From Acrocarpospora macrocephala (GTDB taxonomy: Bacteria > Actinomycetota > Actinomycetes > Streptosporangiales > Streptosporangiaceae), in the NCBI RefSeq assembly GCF_009687865.1, contig NZ_BLAE01000041.1:1-64000 (forward strand): a stretch of 64,000 bases of DNA, written 5' to 3'. Position 1 is the stretch's first letter. Every line of letters starts with the position of its first letter. A program made the translations under genes and the position numbers. Of this stretch, positions 14,940-23,955 are shown piece by piece. The notes under the pieces were generated by a model. That model worked only from the letters and a program-made list of their open reading frames with translations. It searched no databases and was not told where the DNA came from.

Positions 14940-17900
14940 TCACCGGTCCGGGGCTCTGCTCACTTCCAGGACTTCGATGGCCGACTCCGGCACGCCCACC
15001 AGGCGAAAAGCGTCGGCCAGGGACATCCGCGCGCCCTCCTGGTAGGCGGCCTCGTACGGCGAGCCGCCCAGCGCGGCCCGGGCGGCGGCGGCGACCTTCG
15101 CGGCATCGGGATCGGTCCCGGCGGCGCTTCCCCGCAGTACGGTGGCCGCACCGAGCAGCCGCGCCGCCCACGCCGCGTCGTCCTCGGTGAGAGCGATCCC
15201 GGCCAGAGCGGTCCCGGCGAGGGCCTCGACCGCGCGGGCGCCCTCGGGGAGCGGGCCGGCCAGCGCCACCTCGGCGGCGCGCACGTACCAGACCCGGGCC
15301 TCGCCGGGCGCACCGGACGCTTCGGCGACCTTGCCGAGCCCCATGAACGTGTTGAGACGGCTCCTGGCGCTCTTGAGCCAGTGGGTCTCGAATCGCTCCA
15401 GCGCCTGCTCGTACATTCGGCGCGCCCCGGCCAGGTCGCCGCCCAGCCGGGCGATGTCGCCGAAGCCGGTCATCGCGGCGGCGAGATAGGTGGGGCTGCC
15501 CACGCGGCGCGCGATCTCGGCGGCCCGCTCGTAGTCCGCGCGCGCCCCGGCGAGGTCTCCCGCCAGCCTGGTACGGGCCCGATGGACGCGATAGTCGCCC
15601 CGGTTGCACAGCAGGTCGGCGACGTCCTCCAGCGCACCGAGCTGCTCGGTGCGGGCAAGTGCCTCGCCGGTCAGGACGATGGCCTGGTCGGGTTCGTCGC
15701 GCAGATATGCCAGGCCGGCCAGCGAGTCCAGCGCCAGCGCCGCCCCCCAGCGGTCGCCGAGCGCCCGGAAGGTCTCGGCCGCCGTGCCGAACGCCTCCTC
15801 GGCCGCCGCGAACCCGCCCGTCAGGAGCTGCGGATAGCCCCACACCACGTTGCTGATCGCCGCCTGCCACCGATCCGATGCCGCACGCCCCCGTGTGATC
15901 ACCGAGAGCACCACTCCGGGATCGCCCATCGGGGTATTGATCACCGGCCAGAGGAACGCGATGGCCGGATGGCCCAGCGGCCGATCCTCGTCGGCCACGA
16001 TCGACTCGACCGCCGGTCGGCACCGGTCCCACACACCCGGTCCGCCACCGGCGGCCGCGATCAGCGCACCGAGCACATAGTCGGTTTCCAGCCCTGCGGG
16101 CGGAGCAGTGCCGGTCGCCTCCAGCAGCGCGGTCGCCCACGGCGTCACCGAGGCGCGGGTGCCGCTCAGCCAGATGTACCAGGCCATCGACCCGAGCAGC
16201 GCGAGTCCCAGCCCGGTCTCGCCCGACTCGGCCGCCCACCGCAGGGCCGCGTGCAGGTTCGGTTCCTCCGCCTTGAGCGTGGCCAGCCACCGGAGCTGCT
16301 CGGGCCCTCGCAGGTGCGGATCGGCGGTCCTGGCCAGCCGCAGGCAGTGGTCGGCGTGCGCGCGCCGTACGGCGTCGGCCTCGCCCGCCTCCTCCAGCCG
16401 CTCGGCGCAGAAGGCGCGGATCGTCTCCAGCATGCGGTAGCGCCCGTCGGCGACCTCGATCAGCGACTTGCCGACGAGGGAGTCCAGCACGTCCTCGGCA
16501 TCGGGCAGCGCGCAGACCCGCCGCGCCGACTCGGCGGTGGCGCCGCCGTGGAAGACGGTCAGCCGCCTGGCCATCGCCCGCTCGGTCTCCGGCAGCAGAT
16601 CCCAGCTCCACGCCACGACCGCGCGGAGCGTCTGGTGCCTGGCCTCGGCGGTACGGCTGCCCCGCGACAGCAGCCGGAACCGGTCGTCAAGACCGGCGGC
16701 GAGCTCCTCCACCTCGTGCGTGCGCAGCCGGGCCGCCGCCAGCTCGATCGCCAGCGGCAGGCCGTCGAGGGCGTCGCAGATCCGCCGTACGGTCCCGGCG
16801 CTGGCGTCGTCCACGACGAAGCCCGGCCGTACCGCGGCGGCCCTGTCGGCGAACAGCCACTCGGCCGGGGCCGGCGGGAGCGGCCGGACCGGCCACAGGT
16901 TCTCGCCGGTGATGCCCAGCGGCTCCCGGCTCGTCGCCAGGACCCGCAGCGCGGGGCAGCGTTTCAGCAGCCGCTCGGCCAGCGCCGCCACGGCGTCGAC
17001 CAGATGCTCGCAGTTGTCGAGAAGCAGCAGCACCGCCCGGTCCTCCAGCGCCGCGACCAGCCGCGACTCCGGCCGCACCCCAGGCTGCCCGGCATGGAAG
17101 CCGCTCTCCCGCAAGCCGAGCGCCCCGAGCACGGCCGCGGGCACCTCCGCCCCGTCACGCACCCGCGCCAGCTCCACCAGGCACACCTCGGGCTCCGCGC
17201 TCGCGGCCTCGATGGCCAGGCGGGTCTTGCCCGCGCCGCCGGGGCCGAGCAGGGTGACCAGGCGGGCTCGCGCCAGCAGGCCGGCGACCGCGGCCAGGTC
17301 GTCCGCGCGGCCCACGAAGGTGGTGAGCTGGGCGGGGAGCGCGGGCGCGGCCGGGTCGCCGCGGAGCAGGGAACGGTGGATCGCGGCGAGCCCGGGCGAG
17401 GGGTCCGCGCCGAGCTCGTCGGCCAGGAGCCGCCGGATCTCCTCGAACGCGACCAGCGCCTCGGCCTGCCTGCCGTCGGCGCGCAGCGCCCGCATGAGCA
17501 GGCCCCACAGGCGTTCCCGCAGCGGATGCCGGGCGGCCAGTTCCCGCAGCTCCGGGACGAGCGCCCGCTGCCCGCCCCGCTGGAGTTCGGCCTCGATCCG
17601 GTCCTCCAGGGCGCCGAGCCTGCGCTCTTCGAGCCGGGCCGCCTCGGCCCGTACCGAGCCGGCGTCGGCGGCGTCGGCGAGCGCGGGACCGCGCCACAGA
17701 TCGAGCGCCGCGCGCAGGAGCTCCGCGGCCCGTACGGCGTCGCCCCGCGCGAGGACCTGCCGCCCCTCGTCCGCCAGCCGCTCGAAACGGCAGGCGTCGA
17801 CGTCTTCGGGATCGACCAGCAGCCGGTAACCGGCGGGGACGAACTCGATCGCGGCGCCGGGGCGCAGCGCCTGACGGAGCCGTGACACCTGTGACTGCAC

Positions 17901-18086
17901 GGCGTGCGCCGCGCCGTCGGGGGCTTGCCCGCCGTACAGGTCGTCGATCAGCCGGTCGGGCGGCACCACCTCGCCGGCGCGGACCGACAGCAGCGCCAGG
18001 AGCGCCCGCCGCACCGGCCCGCCCAGCGCCACCTCAGTCCCGTCGTCACGCCACATCCGCGTGACACCCAGGATCCCGATCCGCAT
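14940..18086 (-). CDS. Large SARP (AfsR-type) regulator: OmpR-like wHTH, BTAD, NB-ARC, TPR
   Basis: A 1048-residue regulator from ATG 18086 (MRIGILGVTRMWRDDG). Residues 1-90 form an OmpR-type DNA-binding domain. A bacterial transcriptional activator domain follows to about 250, ending RRLLADELGADPSPGLAAIH. The NTPase has Walker A LLGPGGAGKTRLA near residue 280 and Walker B VLLLLDNCEHL. The remainder is TPR-like helical repeats. Such proteins are pathway activators of secondary metabolism or stress genes. In-frame starts up to 18107 are possible but add only 7 residues. The FAD monooxygenase is immediately downstream. Confidence 0.9.
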   Translation of the reverse strand: MRIGILGVTRMWRDDGTEVALGGPVRRALLALLSVRAGEVVPPDRLIDDLYGGQAPDGAAHAVQSQVSRLRQALRPGAAIEFVPAGYRLLVDPEDVDACRFERLADEGRQVLARGDAVRAAELLRAALDLWRGPALADAADAGSVRAEAARLEERRLGALEDRIEAELQRGGQRALVPELRELAARHPLRERLWGLLMRALRADGRQAEALVAFEEIRRLLADELGADPSPGLAAIHRSLLRGDPAAPALPAQLTTFVGRADDLAAVAGLLARARLVTLLGPGGAGKTRLAIEAASAEPEVCLVELARVRDGAEVPAAVLGALGLRESGFHAGQPGVRPESRLVAALEDRAVLLLLDNCEHLVDAVAALAERLLKRCPALRVLATSREPLGITGENLWPVRPLPPAPAEWLFADRAAAVRPGFVVDDASAGTVRRICDALDGLPLAIELAAARLRTHEVEELAAGLDDRFRLLSRGSRTAEARHQTLRAVVAWSWDLLPETERAMARRLTVFHGGATAESARRVCALPDAEDVLDSLVGKSLIEVADGRYRMLETIRAFCAERLEEAGEADAVRRAHADHCLRLARTADPHLRGPEQLRWLATLKAEEPNLHAALRWAAESGETGLGLALLGSMAWYIWLSGTRASVTPWATALLEATGTAPPAGLETDYVLGALIAAAGGGPGVWDRCRPAVESIVADEDRPLGHPAIAFLWPVINTPMGDPGVVLSVITRGRAASDRWQAAISNVVWGYPQLLTGGFAAAEEAFGTAAETFRALGDRWGAALALDSLAGLAYLRDEPDQAIVLTGEALARTEQLGALEDVADLLCNRGDYRVHRARTRLAGDLAGARADYERAAEIARRVGSPTYLAAAMTGFGDIARLGGDLAGARRMYEQALERFETHWLKSARSRLNTFMGLGKVAEASGAPGEARVWYVRAAEVALAGPLPEGARAVEALAGTALAGIALTEDDAAWAARLLGAATVLRGSAAGTDPDAAKVAAAARAALGGSPYEAAYQEGARMSLADAFRLVGVPESAIEVLEVSRAPDR

Positions 18087-18132
18087 GCATTCCATCATCT
18101 CCCGCATTGCCCGCTTCGGGAGATGATGGCCG

Positions 18133-19305
18133 CTAGGACGGAGCGGCGGTCCGCGCGCCGAGGCCGGCGCCGATCACCCCGAGCGTGAGGCCGAGCACGG
18201 GAAAGACGCCGAGGCAGAAGACCAGGGCATCGGCCAGGTTCGCGCCGACGGGAGCCGCCACCTCGCCGCCGAGGAGCAGCCCGCCGTCGATCGCGTGCTG
18301 ACGCAGCGCTTCGGGCAGCCAGACGGCGTAGGTGAGCGGGATGAGAGCGATCACGGTCCAGACGGCGGCCTGCAGCCCCGAGCGGAACGACCGGCCGGCC
18401 CGCCCCGCCGCGAACGCCGGGACGAAGAAGGCGCCGAGTGGCGCGAGCACGAGCACCAGGGAGAGCACGATCACGAGCGGGAGCGGAGGCTCCGTCCCGT
18501 CGGTGCGGATCGCCAGCCAGAACCAGGCCGCGAACACGACAGCGGCGGCGCCGCCGAGATGGGGCGCGAGCCTGCCGGTGCCCAGCCACCGCGGGGCTGC
18601 CAGGGCGACCCACAGGCAACCGGCCAGCACGGCGGCGAGACACACCGCCGCGACCGGCGGCAGGTACTGCGCCGCGGCCGGCTCCCGACGCAGGAAGAGC
18701 ACGGTCATGGCGATCGAGGCGGCCACGCCGCCGGTCACCAGGACGGTCGGCGCCAGCACCGGCAGCCGCGGGCGGCGCCAGCGGGCGACGGCCAGCACCA
18801 CCATCGCACCGGCCAGGACGGTGAAGGCCACCGCGAACACCCGCAGCCCGGGCACCGCCGCGCCGACCGCCGGCCCGGCCGCCGCGACCGAGGCCACGAC
18901 CACCCCGGCCACGAGCGCGAGCACCGGCCACCCACCCGCCGGCGGCAGCATCAGCAGGCCCCCGACGCTGCTGAGCGCGAACCGCCACCGGGCCGACCGC
19001 CCTTCCACCTCGGCCAGCTCGGCGGTCATCGCTCTGCCCCATTCACGCCGGCGTTCGGGCAGCGCCGCCACCGCGACCGCGAGCAACCGCCCCGGTGGGT
19101 CGATCGCGGACACCTCGGCCGCGGACCACCAGTGGCGCAGCACGAGCCGGGCGGCGATCACCCACAGCAGCGGCGGGACGACCAGCCATGCGATGGCGGT
19201 CCCCGGCGGGGGCAGCGGGTCGGCGGTCGCGAGAGCGACGGCGTAGAACACCACCCATGCCACCACGACCACCCAGGTCGTGACGGTCTGAAACCTGCGT
19301 CTCAT
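18133..19305 (-). CDS. Polytopic membrane protein paired with PadR
   Basis: 391 residues from ATG 19305, whose start overlaps the PadR stop (ATGA). After a basic MRRRFQ leader there are about nine hydrophobic spans (for example VVVVAWVVFYAVALATA, VLALVAGVVVASVAAAG, LVIVLSLVLVLAPLGAFFV). A cytoplasmic loop RREWGRAMTAELAEVEG recurs in membrane proteins encoded next to PadR regulators. No transporter signature was seen. The coupling to PadR suggests that the pair answers membrane or antibiotic stress (inference). Confidence 0.75.
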   Translation of the reverse strand: MRRRFQTVTTWVVVVAWVVFYAVALATADPLPPPGTAIAWLVVPPLLWVIAARLVLRHWWSAAEVSAIDPPGRLLAVAVAALPERRREWGRAMTAELAEVEGRSARWRFALSSVGGLLMLPPAGGWPVLALVAGVVVASVAAAGPAVGAAVPGLRVFAVAFTVLAGAMVVLAVARWRRPRLPVLAPTVLVTGGVAASIAMTVLFLRREPAAAQYLPPVAAVCLAAVLAGCLWVALAAPRWLGTGRLAPHLGGAAAVVFAAWFWLAIRTDGTEPPLPLVIVLSLVLVLAPLGAFFVPAFAAGRAGRSFRSGLQAAVWTVIALIPLTYAVWLPEALRQHAIDGGLLLGGEVAAPVGANLADALVFCLGVFPVLGLTLGVIGAGLGARTAAPS

Positions 19306-19643
19306 GCGCCCTGCCACCTCTCTTGTGGACCGGATCGCCGGATCGCCGCCGCGCCAGTGGAGGCGGCGGCAGCGGCAGCGGCGGCGAGCTCGGTGGCCAG
19401 CGCCCGGCCGGAGCCGGTCAGCCGGTACAGGTGGCGCGGTGGCCGGCCGGCGGGCACGTCGGTGTCCCAGGTGGTCTCCAGCAGACCCCGGTCGGCCAGC
19501 CGCACCAGGATCGGGTACAGCGAGCCGGGCTTGAGGCCCAGCTGCTGACACAGCTCGTAGCCGTACCGCCAGGCGGTCGGCTCCTCGGCCAGCGCCAGGA
19601 CCACCGCCGTGGTCTGCGCGGAGGGGCGTCGGATGCGCGTCAT
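19302..19643 (-). CDS. PadR-family regulator
   Basis: A 113-residue PadR winged-helix protein. The signature is YGYELCQQLGLKPGSLYPIL then LADRGLLETTW, followed by HLYRLTGSGRALATELAAA and a short alanine-rich tail. It is first in a two-gene unit with the overlapping membrane protein. An AT-rich stretch with CTCTACATATTCAGAG lies directly upstream at 19650-19666 and could be its operator. Confidence 0.85.
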   Translation of the reverse strand: MTRIRRPSAQTTAVVLALAEEPTAWRYGYELCQQLGLKPGSLYPILVRLADRGLLETTWDTDVPAGRPPRHLYRLTGSGRALATELAAAAAAAASTGAAAIRRSGPQERWQGA

Positions 19644-19666
19644 GCGTTAACTCTACATATTCAGAG

Positions 19667-20524
19667 TTATGGGGTCAACGACGGTTCCAGCCCGCAGCTT
19701 CGCGCGGCCCAGGCGAGGTAGGCGGGGGTCTGGTCGGTGACGATCCGCTGCACGCCGTAATCTCCCAGGCGTTGCCACAGGTGCGGGCTGTTGGGGGTCC
19801 ACGCATAGACGGTCGCGCCCGCCGCGCGGTAGGCACGGACTCGCGTACGGCTCAGATTGTCGTAACGGACCGCGACGAACGAGAACCCCTTGGCCGTTGC
19901 GACTCGCGGTGCGGATATCGACAGCAGGCCCTTGCGGGCCGGGATGGAACTCACCGTGCGCAGGGCCGAGGGGAGGAACGAGGTCAGGCTCGCCCATGGC
20001 GAGGCCGCCAGCCGCTGGTAAAGATCTCGCAAAGAGCGCAGGTCGGCGGGGTCCGGAACCTCCTTCAGCTCCACGAGGGTCTCCGTGGTCTTGCCCCGCA
20101 GCAGTCGCAGGGCCTGGTCGAGGGTCGGCGGGTGCTGGCCGTCGGGGGTGCGCAGCGCGCGGAACTGCGCCAGCGTCATGTCGGAGACGCTCCCGCCGGC
20201 CGTGGTGGTGCGGTCGACCGTGGCGTCGTGCATCAGCACCGGACGGTGATCCTTGGTGAACCGCACATCCAATTCGACCCGGTCGGAACCCGCCTCCAGG
20301 GCACGCCGGAACGCCGTCAGCGTGTTCTCCGTTCCCCAGCCCCGGTGGGAGATCAGGTCGGGCGCCTTGCACGTCGACGGAGCCGATCGGGTGAGGTCGC
20401 GGGCCGCGGCGCTCGGGCTCAACAGCAGGGGCGTCAGCGAGGAGATCGCCAGCACCGGCCGAATGGTCCGCAGCGCACCCTTCGCAGTCGGTGTCCCACC
20501 TCCGGCGAGCAGCGGCAGGAGCAT
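19667..20524 (-). CDS. Secreted glycerophosphodiester phosphodiesterase
   Basis: A 285-residue protein with a hydrophobic N-terminal export segment (IRPVLAISSLTPLLLSPSAAA). The GDPD TIM-barrel motifs follow: ISHRGWGTENTLTAF (catalytic His-Arg and Glu), VELDVRFTKDHRPVLMHD (metal Glu/Asp and second His) and the later YAWTPN and YGVQRIVTDQ. It hydrolyses glycerophosphodiesters to glycerol-3-phosphate and an alcohol, usually to recover phosphate or lipid head groups. It has its own upstream region with a dyad (20554-20580). Confidence 0.88.
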   Translation of the reverse strand: MLLPLLAGGGTPTAKGALRTIRPVLAISSLTPLLLSPSAAARDLTRSAPSTCKAPDLISHRGWGTENTLTAFRRALEAGSDRVELDVRFTKDHRPVLMHDATVDRTTTAGGSVSDMTLAQFRALRTPDGQHPPTLDQALRLLRGKTTETLVELKEVPDPADLRSLRDLYQRLAASPWASLTSFLPSALRTVSSIPARKGLLSISAPRVATAKGFSFVAVRYDNLSRTRVRAYRAAGATVYAWTPNSPHLWQRLGDYGVQRIVTDQTPAYLAWAARSCGLEPSLTP

Positions 20525-20553
20525 GATGTCTTCCCTTCCGTCTACGCCTCCCG

Positions 20554-20580
20554 TGACCTGAAGGCCATCGGGTCAGGTCA
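20554..20580. promoter_or_regulatory. Inverted repeat upstream of the GDPD gene
   Basis: TGACCTGA (20554-20561) and TCAGGTCA (20573-20580) are perfect 8-base arms separated by 11 bases, 30 bases upstream of the start. A further TTGACCTG half-site lies at about 20593. The binding protein is unknown; the arms do not resemble the actinomycete PHO box. Confidence 0.5.
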
Positions 20581-20653
20581 AACGCATGGCGCTTGACCTG
20601 TATCGTTTACGGAAAGTAGATATCCAGTGACTCTAAGTTTACACCTGGAAGTA

Positions 20654-22261
20654 TCAGGAGTCGACGCGGCTGTCCGTCCAGGGGATCCCGTCGGGCCGGG
20701 CCAGCAGGCAGGAGGCGCGGTGCGGTAGCACAGGATCCCAATTGGCGATATTGGGATAGAAAGTGAAGTGGATCATGCCTTGCCGGGTTTCCCCGGGCAG
20801 GGCCGTGAACGCCGTCGCGCAGGCCTCCTGTGACGCCTGGCTGACGGTCGGCTCTGTTACCACGGGAGGGTTGACGATGACCGGCAGGGCGAACACCTGC
20901 CCCCAGTGCGGGTCGTCGCAGTCTCCGACCACGACCGGGGCCGTGCTGGGGCCGGGATGGTAGAAGACGCAGTCACCGACGGCGAGGTTGGCTGTGCTCT
21001 TGGGGCCCGCCGGGAGGTCGAACTCGAAGAAGTCGTAGATGCCGCTCACGATCGCCGAGCCGAGGCCGTAGGCGAACAGGATGCCGATGCCGACGAAGAA
21101 CACCATGGTCAGGCCCTCGGTGGCGTACCGCATCTCCCTCGTGATCCACGGTACGGCGTCGAAGCGGCGGCGGAGCGAGGGGACGACTCGCAGGACGAAG
21201 GACACCGCCAGGAGAAGCAGGCCGAAAACTACTCTGGCCAGCCATTTCACGGCGATCGCCGCAGGACTCCGGGCGATGCGGGCGGCACTGCTGGGAGGCG
21301 GGTCGGTTCGGATGAGGGGCGGCGCGGGGGCCGGTGGCGCGGGGGTAGGCGGGATCTCGTCGTAGCCCGCGGCTTCATCCAGCCAGTCCAGGGCGTGCCT
21401 GTCGGGCGTTCCATCCCCTCGGTAGAAGGCCGAGTCGAGGGCGAGCACCCAGTCTTCCGGGCTGGCCCGGTCCTCGGTCGAGAGCGGGTTCCCGAGGGTG
21501 GCCAGCAGCAGCGCGCGCAGGCCGGCCGGGGTTCCTTCGGGGATGGCGGTCGGCTTCGGCCAGGTGCCGTCCGTACGGCGGTCGAGGTTGCCGGGGGTCA
21601 GGAACAGGCCGCGATAGATCGCCAGGGCCAGCGCGTAGCGGTCGCTGAAGTGGTCGTGGGCCGGGATCTGCCCCTCCACCAGCCGGGGGTCCATCCAGCC
21701 GGGGGTGGCGACGCCGGTCGAGGGAGCTCGCGGGCTCATGCCGTCCACGTCGATGACGCAGACGGCGGGCTCGGGGTCGGCGGTCCACACGACGTTCTTG
21801 GGGGAGAGGTCGCCGTGGACCAGGCGGAGCTCGTCCAGCCAGGCGAAGACCTCGGCGAGGCGGCGGACCACCCGTACCCGGATCTCGGCGGGCGGTGGCG
21901 CGGCCCGGCGCATCAGCAGGAAGTCCAGGCTGCGCGGGGTTCCCTTGTCGCGGAGGAAGCCGCCGGGCAGAGCGGGCAGGATCACCCCGGTGATCGCGCC
22001 GTCCGGCCTGTCGATCAAGTCGATCGGCCAGCACAGCGAGGTCGCCACCGTGGAGCCGACCGGCACGCCGCCACGCAGGGTGTTGCGGCCGAGCGCGCAC
22101 AGTTCGCCGCTCATCCGGATCCGCGACTCGTCCACGATCGGCTGGTCGTAACACTTGCCGACCAGCGTCGCGCCCTCGGCGAGGTACAGGGAGGCGGTGC
22201 CGCCACGGGCGAAGGGCGCGTCTTCACAGTCGTAGCCGCCGAATCGACCAACGAGCCGCAT
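20654..22261 (-). CDS. Membrane-anchored protein kinase-like protein with extracellular Septum_form-like domain
   Basis: 535 residues. An N-terminal lobe with ARGGTASLYLAEGATLVGKCY precedes the catalytic loop VHGDLSPKNVVW (H-x-D-x4-N) and VIDVDGMSPR at the DFG position, so metal and catalytic Asp are kept. A Pro-rich linker leads to two or three membrane spans (VVFGLLLLAVSFVL; VFFVGIGILFAYGLGSAIV). An exported segment with paired Cys follows (GDCVFYHP, GDCDDPHWGQVFALP), resembling septum-formation domains. It is the third gene of a vWA-PP2C-kinase triad, 8 bases after the phosphatase, and likely phosphorylates the triad or its divergent partners. Confidence 0.8.
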   Translation of the reverse strand: MRLVGRFGGYDCEDAPFARGGTASLYLAEGATLVGKCYDQPIVDESRIRMSGELCALGRNTLRGGVPVGSTVATSLCWPIDLIDRPDGAITGVILPALPGGFLRDKGTPRSLDFLLMRRAAPPPAEIRVRVVRRLAEVFAWLDELRLVHGDLSPKNVVWTADPEPAVCVIDVDGMSPRAPSTGVATPGWMDPRLVEGQIPAHDHFSDRYALALAIYRGLFLTPGNLDRRTDGTWPKPTAIPEGTPAGLRALLLATLGNPLSTEDRASPEDWVLALDSAFYRGDGTPDRHALDWLDEAAGYDEIPPTPAPPAPAPPLIRTDPPPSSAARIARSPAAIAVKWLARVVFGLLLLAVSFVLRVVPSLRRRFDAVPWITREMRYATEGLTMVFFVGIGILFAYGLGSAIVSGIYDFFEFDLPAGPKSTANLAVGDCVFYHPGPSTAPVVVGDCDDPHWGQVFALPVIVNPPVVTEPTVSQASQEACATAFTALPGETRQGMIHFTFYPNIANWDPVLPHRASCLLARPDGIPWTDSRVDS

Positions 22262-22269
22262 GTCCTCCC

Positions 22270-23145
22270 CTACTCGAACGGTGGGAACCAGACCACGAGC
22301 GCGGTCCGGTCGTCATGTGAGCCCTGGCGGCGATAGCGCAGGGAGTTGAGCATCCACATGGTGTGGCAGGGCCGCTCCCAGCGGGCGGCCAGCCAGTCGC
22401 GGATCGCGGGCGAGCCGCGCAGGTCCTCCGCCAGACCGTCGGTGGCCAGGACGAGCGCGCGACACCCCCCAGCCGGGACGGTACGGAGTTCCAGCCCGGT
22501 CAACGGATCGTCGGCGGGCAGATACGCGCCGGGCTCGTTCAGCGCACCATCCTTCTCCCCAAATATCGGGAAAAATCCGTCAGGGCCGAGGCCGAACGCC
22601 GAGCAATCCCCGACCCGGGCGAGGATGAGTGGCCCGCCCGATTCCGGCAGCCGGGCAGCGGCGAAAACGGACGCCAGGTTCTCGGGCCCGCGGGGATCGG
22701 CGGTATCGCAGAGGCGTTCGTTGGCGATGGCGACCGCCGCCGCGACCGCCGGGCGGGGATCGCTGCCGAACGCGGTGCCGGGCGTCGCGGCCAGAGCCTG
22801 GGACAGCGTGCGCGCGAGGGTGTCCGCGCCCAGTTGCGCCGTGCGAGGACGAGAGCCGAGGCCGTCGGCGACCGTGACGGCCACCCCCTGGGTCGAGGCA
22901 TCGGCATGGAAGGAGTAGCGGTCCTGGCCGGTCGTTCCGAGGTGCAGATGCGACAGGCCGGTGAGCGCGGCGGCGGCGACCCAGTACGGCCCGAGCTGAC
23001 CCGCGTCCGCGACCACGCTCGGCACGCGCAACGGGTTGGCCGGGTCGAGCGACGCGCGGAAACCGTGCGCGGCCCGGCCGACGGTCGGCGCGGTGGTGTC
23101 CTCGTCACGGACAAACGCGGGCGGGACCGGCTCGGCGCGGGTCAT
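22270..23145 (-). CDS. PP2C-family protein phosphatase
   Basis: 291 residues of the PPM fold. VADGLGSRPRTAQLGAD carries metal-binding Asp, VGDCSAFGL the core strand, ATDGLAEDLRG the second Asp and GSHDDRTALVVW the last metal ligands. It removes phosphate from Ser/Thr and should oppose the kinase encoded next. Its start overlaps the vWA stop (ATGA, 23142-23145) and the kinase start follows after 8 bases, so the three are one translational unit. An N-terminal extension of about 60 residues is not recognised. Confidence 0.88.
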   Translation of the reverse strand: MTRAEPVPPAFVRDEDTTAPTVGRAAHGFRASLDPANPLRVPSVVADAGQLGPYWVAAAALTGLSHLHLGTTGQDRYSFHADASTQGVAVTVADGLGSRPRTAQLGADTLARTLSQALAATPGTAFGSDPRPAVAAAVAIANERLCDTADPRGPENLASVFAAARLPESGGPLILARVGDCSAFGLGPDGFFPIFGEKDGALNEPGAYLPADDPLTGLELRTVPAGGCRALVLATDGLAEDLRGSPAIRDWLAARWERPCHTMWMLNSLRYRRQGSHDDRTALVVWFPPFE

Positions 23146-23828
23146 TTGACCTCAAGGATCGGGAGCGGGGTGTATTTGGACGGCTCCACGTCCACGACGA
23201 GTTCGCCCTGCCCGCCGGAGCCCATCGACCCCGAGGTCCGCTGGATGCTCCGCACGAGAGTGGACATGATCTCCTGGACCTGGGCGGCCGTGTCCTCGCC
23301 ATTGGCCCTGAAGGCGTAACGACTGGCGATGGTGCCCAGCGCCTCGGCGTCGGCATCCCCAAAACCAAACGCCACTATTTCAGGAAAAAACGGCCAATTG
23401 CGATCGATGAGCGCACGTAGTGGGTCTCGCCAGTCCTCGACTGCGTTGTGCATGCCGTCGCTCATGAAGAAGACGACCGGCCGGTAGAAACGTGTTCCCG
23501 TTCCGAGCGCGCGGATGCCGGCCTCGATTTCGGTACGGGCGAGGGCGAACGCGGCGGCGAAATTGGTGTTGCCGCGGGACTCCAGCCGGGGGAGCTCGGC
23601 GTACTGCAGATCGGCCAGGGGTAACTCGATCCGTGCGTCCTCGGCGAAGGAGAGAATGCACACCCGCGCCAGCTCACCGACCATCGGGTCCTCGTCGATG
23701 ACATGTTTGAGTCCGGGGAGCGAGGCGTTGACGGCCGCGATGGGCGCTCCCGCCATCGAATACGAGACGTCTATCAGCAGATAGACAGGGAAAACCGGAT
23801 GGCTCTCCGTCTCGGCGAACTGCGCCAT
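23142..23828 (-). CDS. TerY-like von Willebrand factor A-domain protein
   Basis: 228 residues, essentially one vWA domain. The MIDAS motif is DVSYSM (D-x-S-x-S), then a threonine-loop region RGNTNFAAAF and VFFMSDGMHN with the distal Asp. It starts VFPVYLLIDVSYSMAG, as in TerY proteins of tellurite-resistance-type triads. vWA proteins nucleate metal-dependent protein complexes. It is first in a leftward vWA-PP2C-kinase operon and divergent from the caspase-NACHT gene across 127 bases. No TerD or TerC genes are in the window, so this is a stand-alone triad. Confidence 0.88.
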   Translation of the reverse strand: MAQFAETESHPVFPVYLLIDVSYSMAGAPIAAVNASLPGLKHVIDEDPMVGELARVCILSFAEDARIELPLADLQYAELPRLESRGNTNFAAAFALARTEIEAGIRALGTGTRFYRPVVFFMSDGMHNAVEDWRDPLRALIDRNWPFFPEIVAFGFGDADAEALGTIASRYAFRANGEDTAAQVQEIMSTLVRSIQRTSGSMGSGGQGELVVDVEPSKYTPLPILEVK

Positions 23829-23955
23829 GCTCGACCCTCCAGCGGGAATCCACGCTCCTCATCCCTATTCTGGGCATGAAGATGATATTTCGCTACGTGC
23901 TCACGTTTGTTTAAGATTTTTCCGTACGGGAGCGGATAGGAGATGAGAAAACCGG
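23829..23955. promoter_or_regulatory. Divergent promoter region of the triad/caspase locus
   Basis: 127 bases, visibly AT-richer than the flanks (for example TTTGTTTAAGATTTTTCC near 23903-23920), between the vWA and caspase-NACHT starts. GGAG at 23939-23942 is the only ribosome-site candidate for the rightward gene. No clear palindrome was found. Confidence 0.5.

Noticed and set aside
13635-17885. A 1416-codon open frame on the plus strand opposite the SARP and FAD monooxygenase genes
   Set aside because: It is antisense to two genes with full domain signatures, and its product is low-complexity Arg/Gly/Pro/Gln sequence. This is a common artefact of third-position GC bias.
20654-23828. Tellurite-resistance operon
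   Set aside because: Only the TerY-type triad is present. No TerB, TerC, TerD or TerZ genes are seen within the window.
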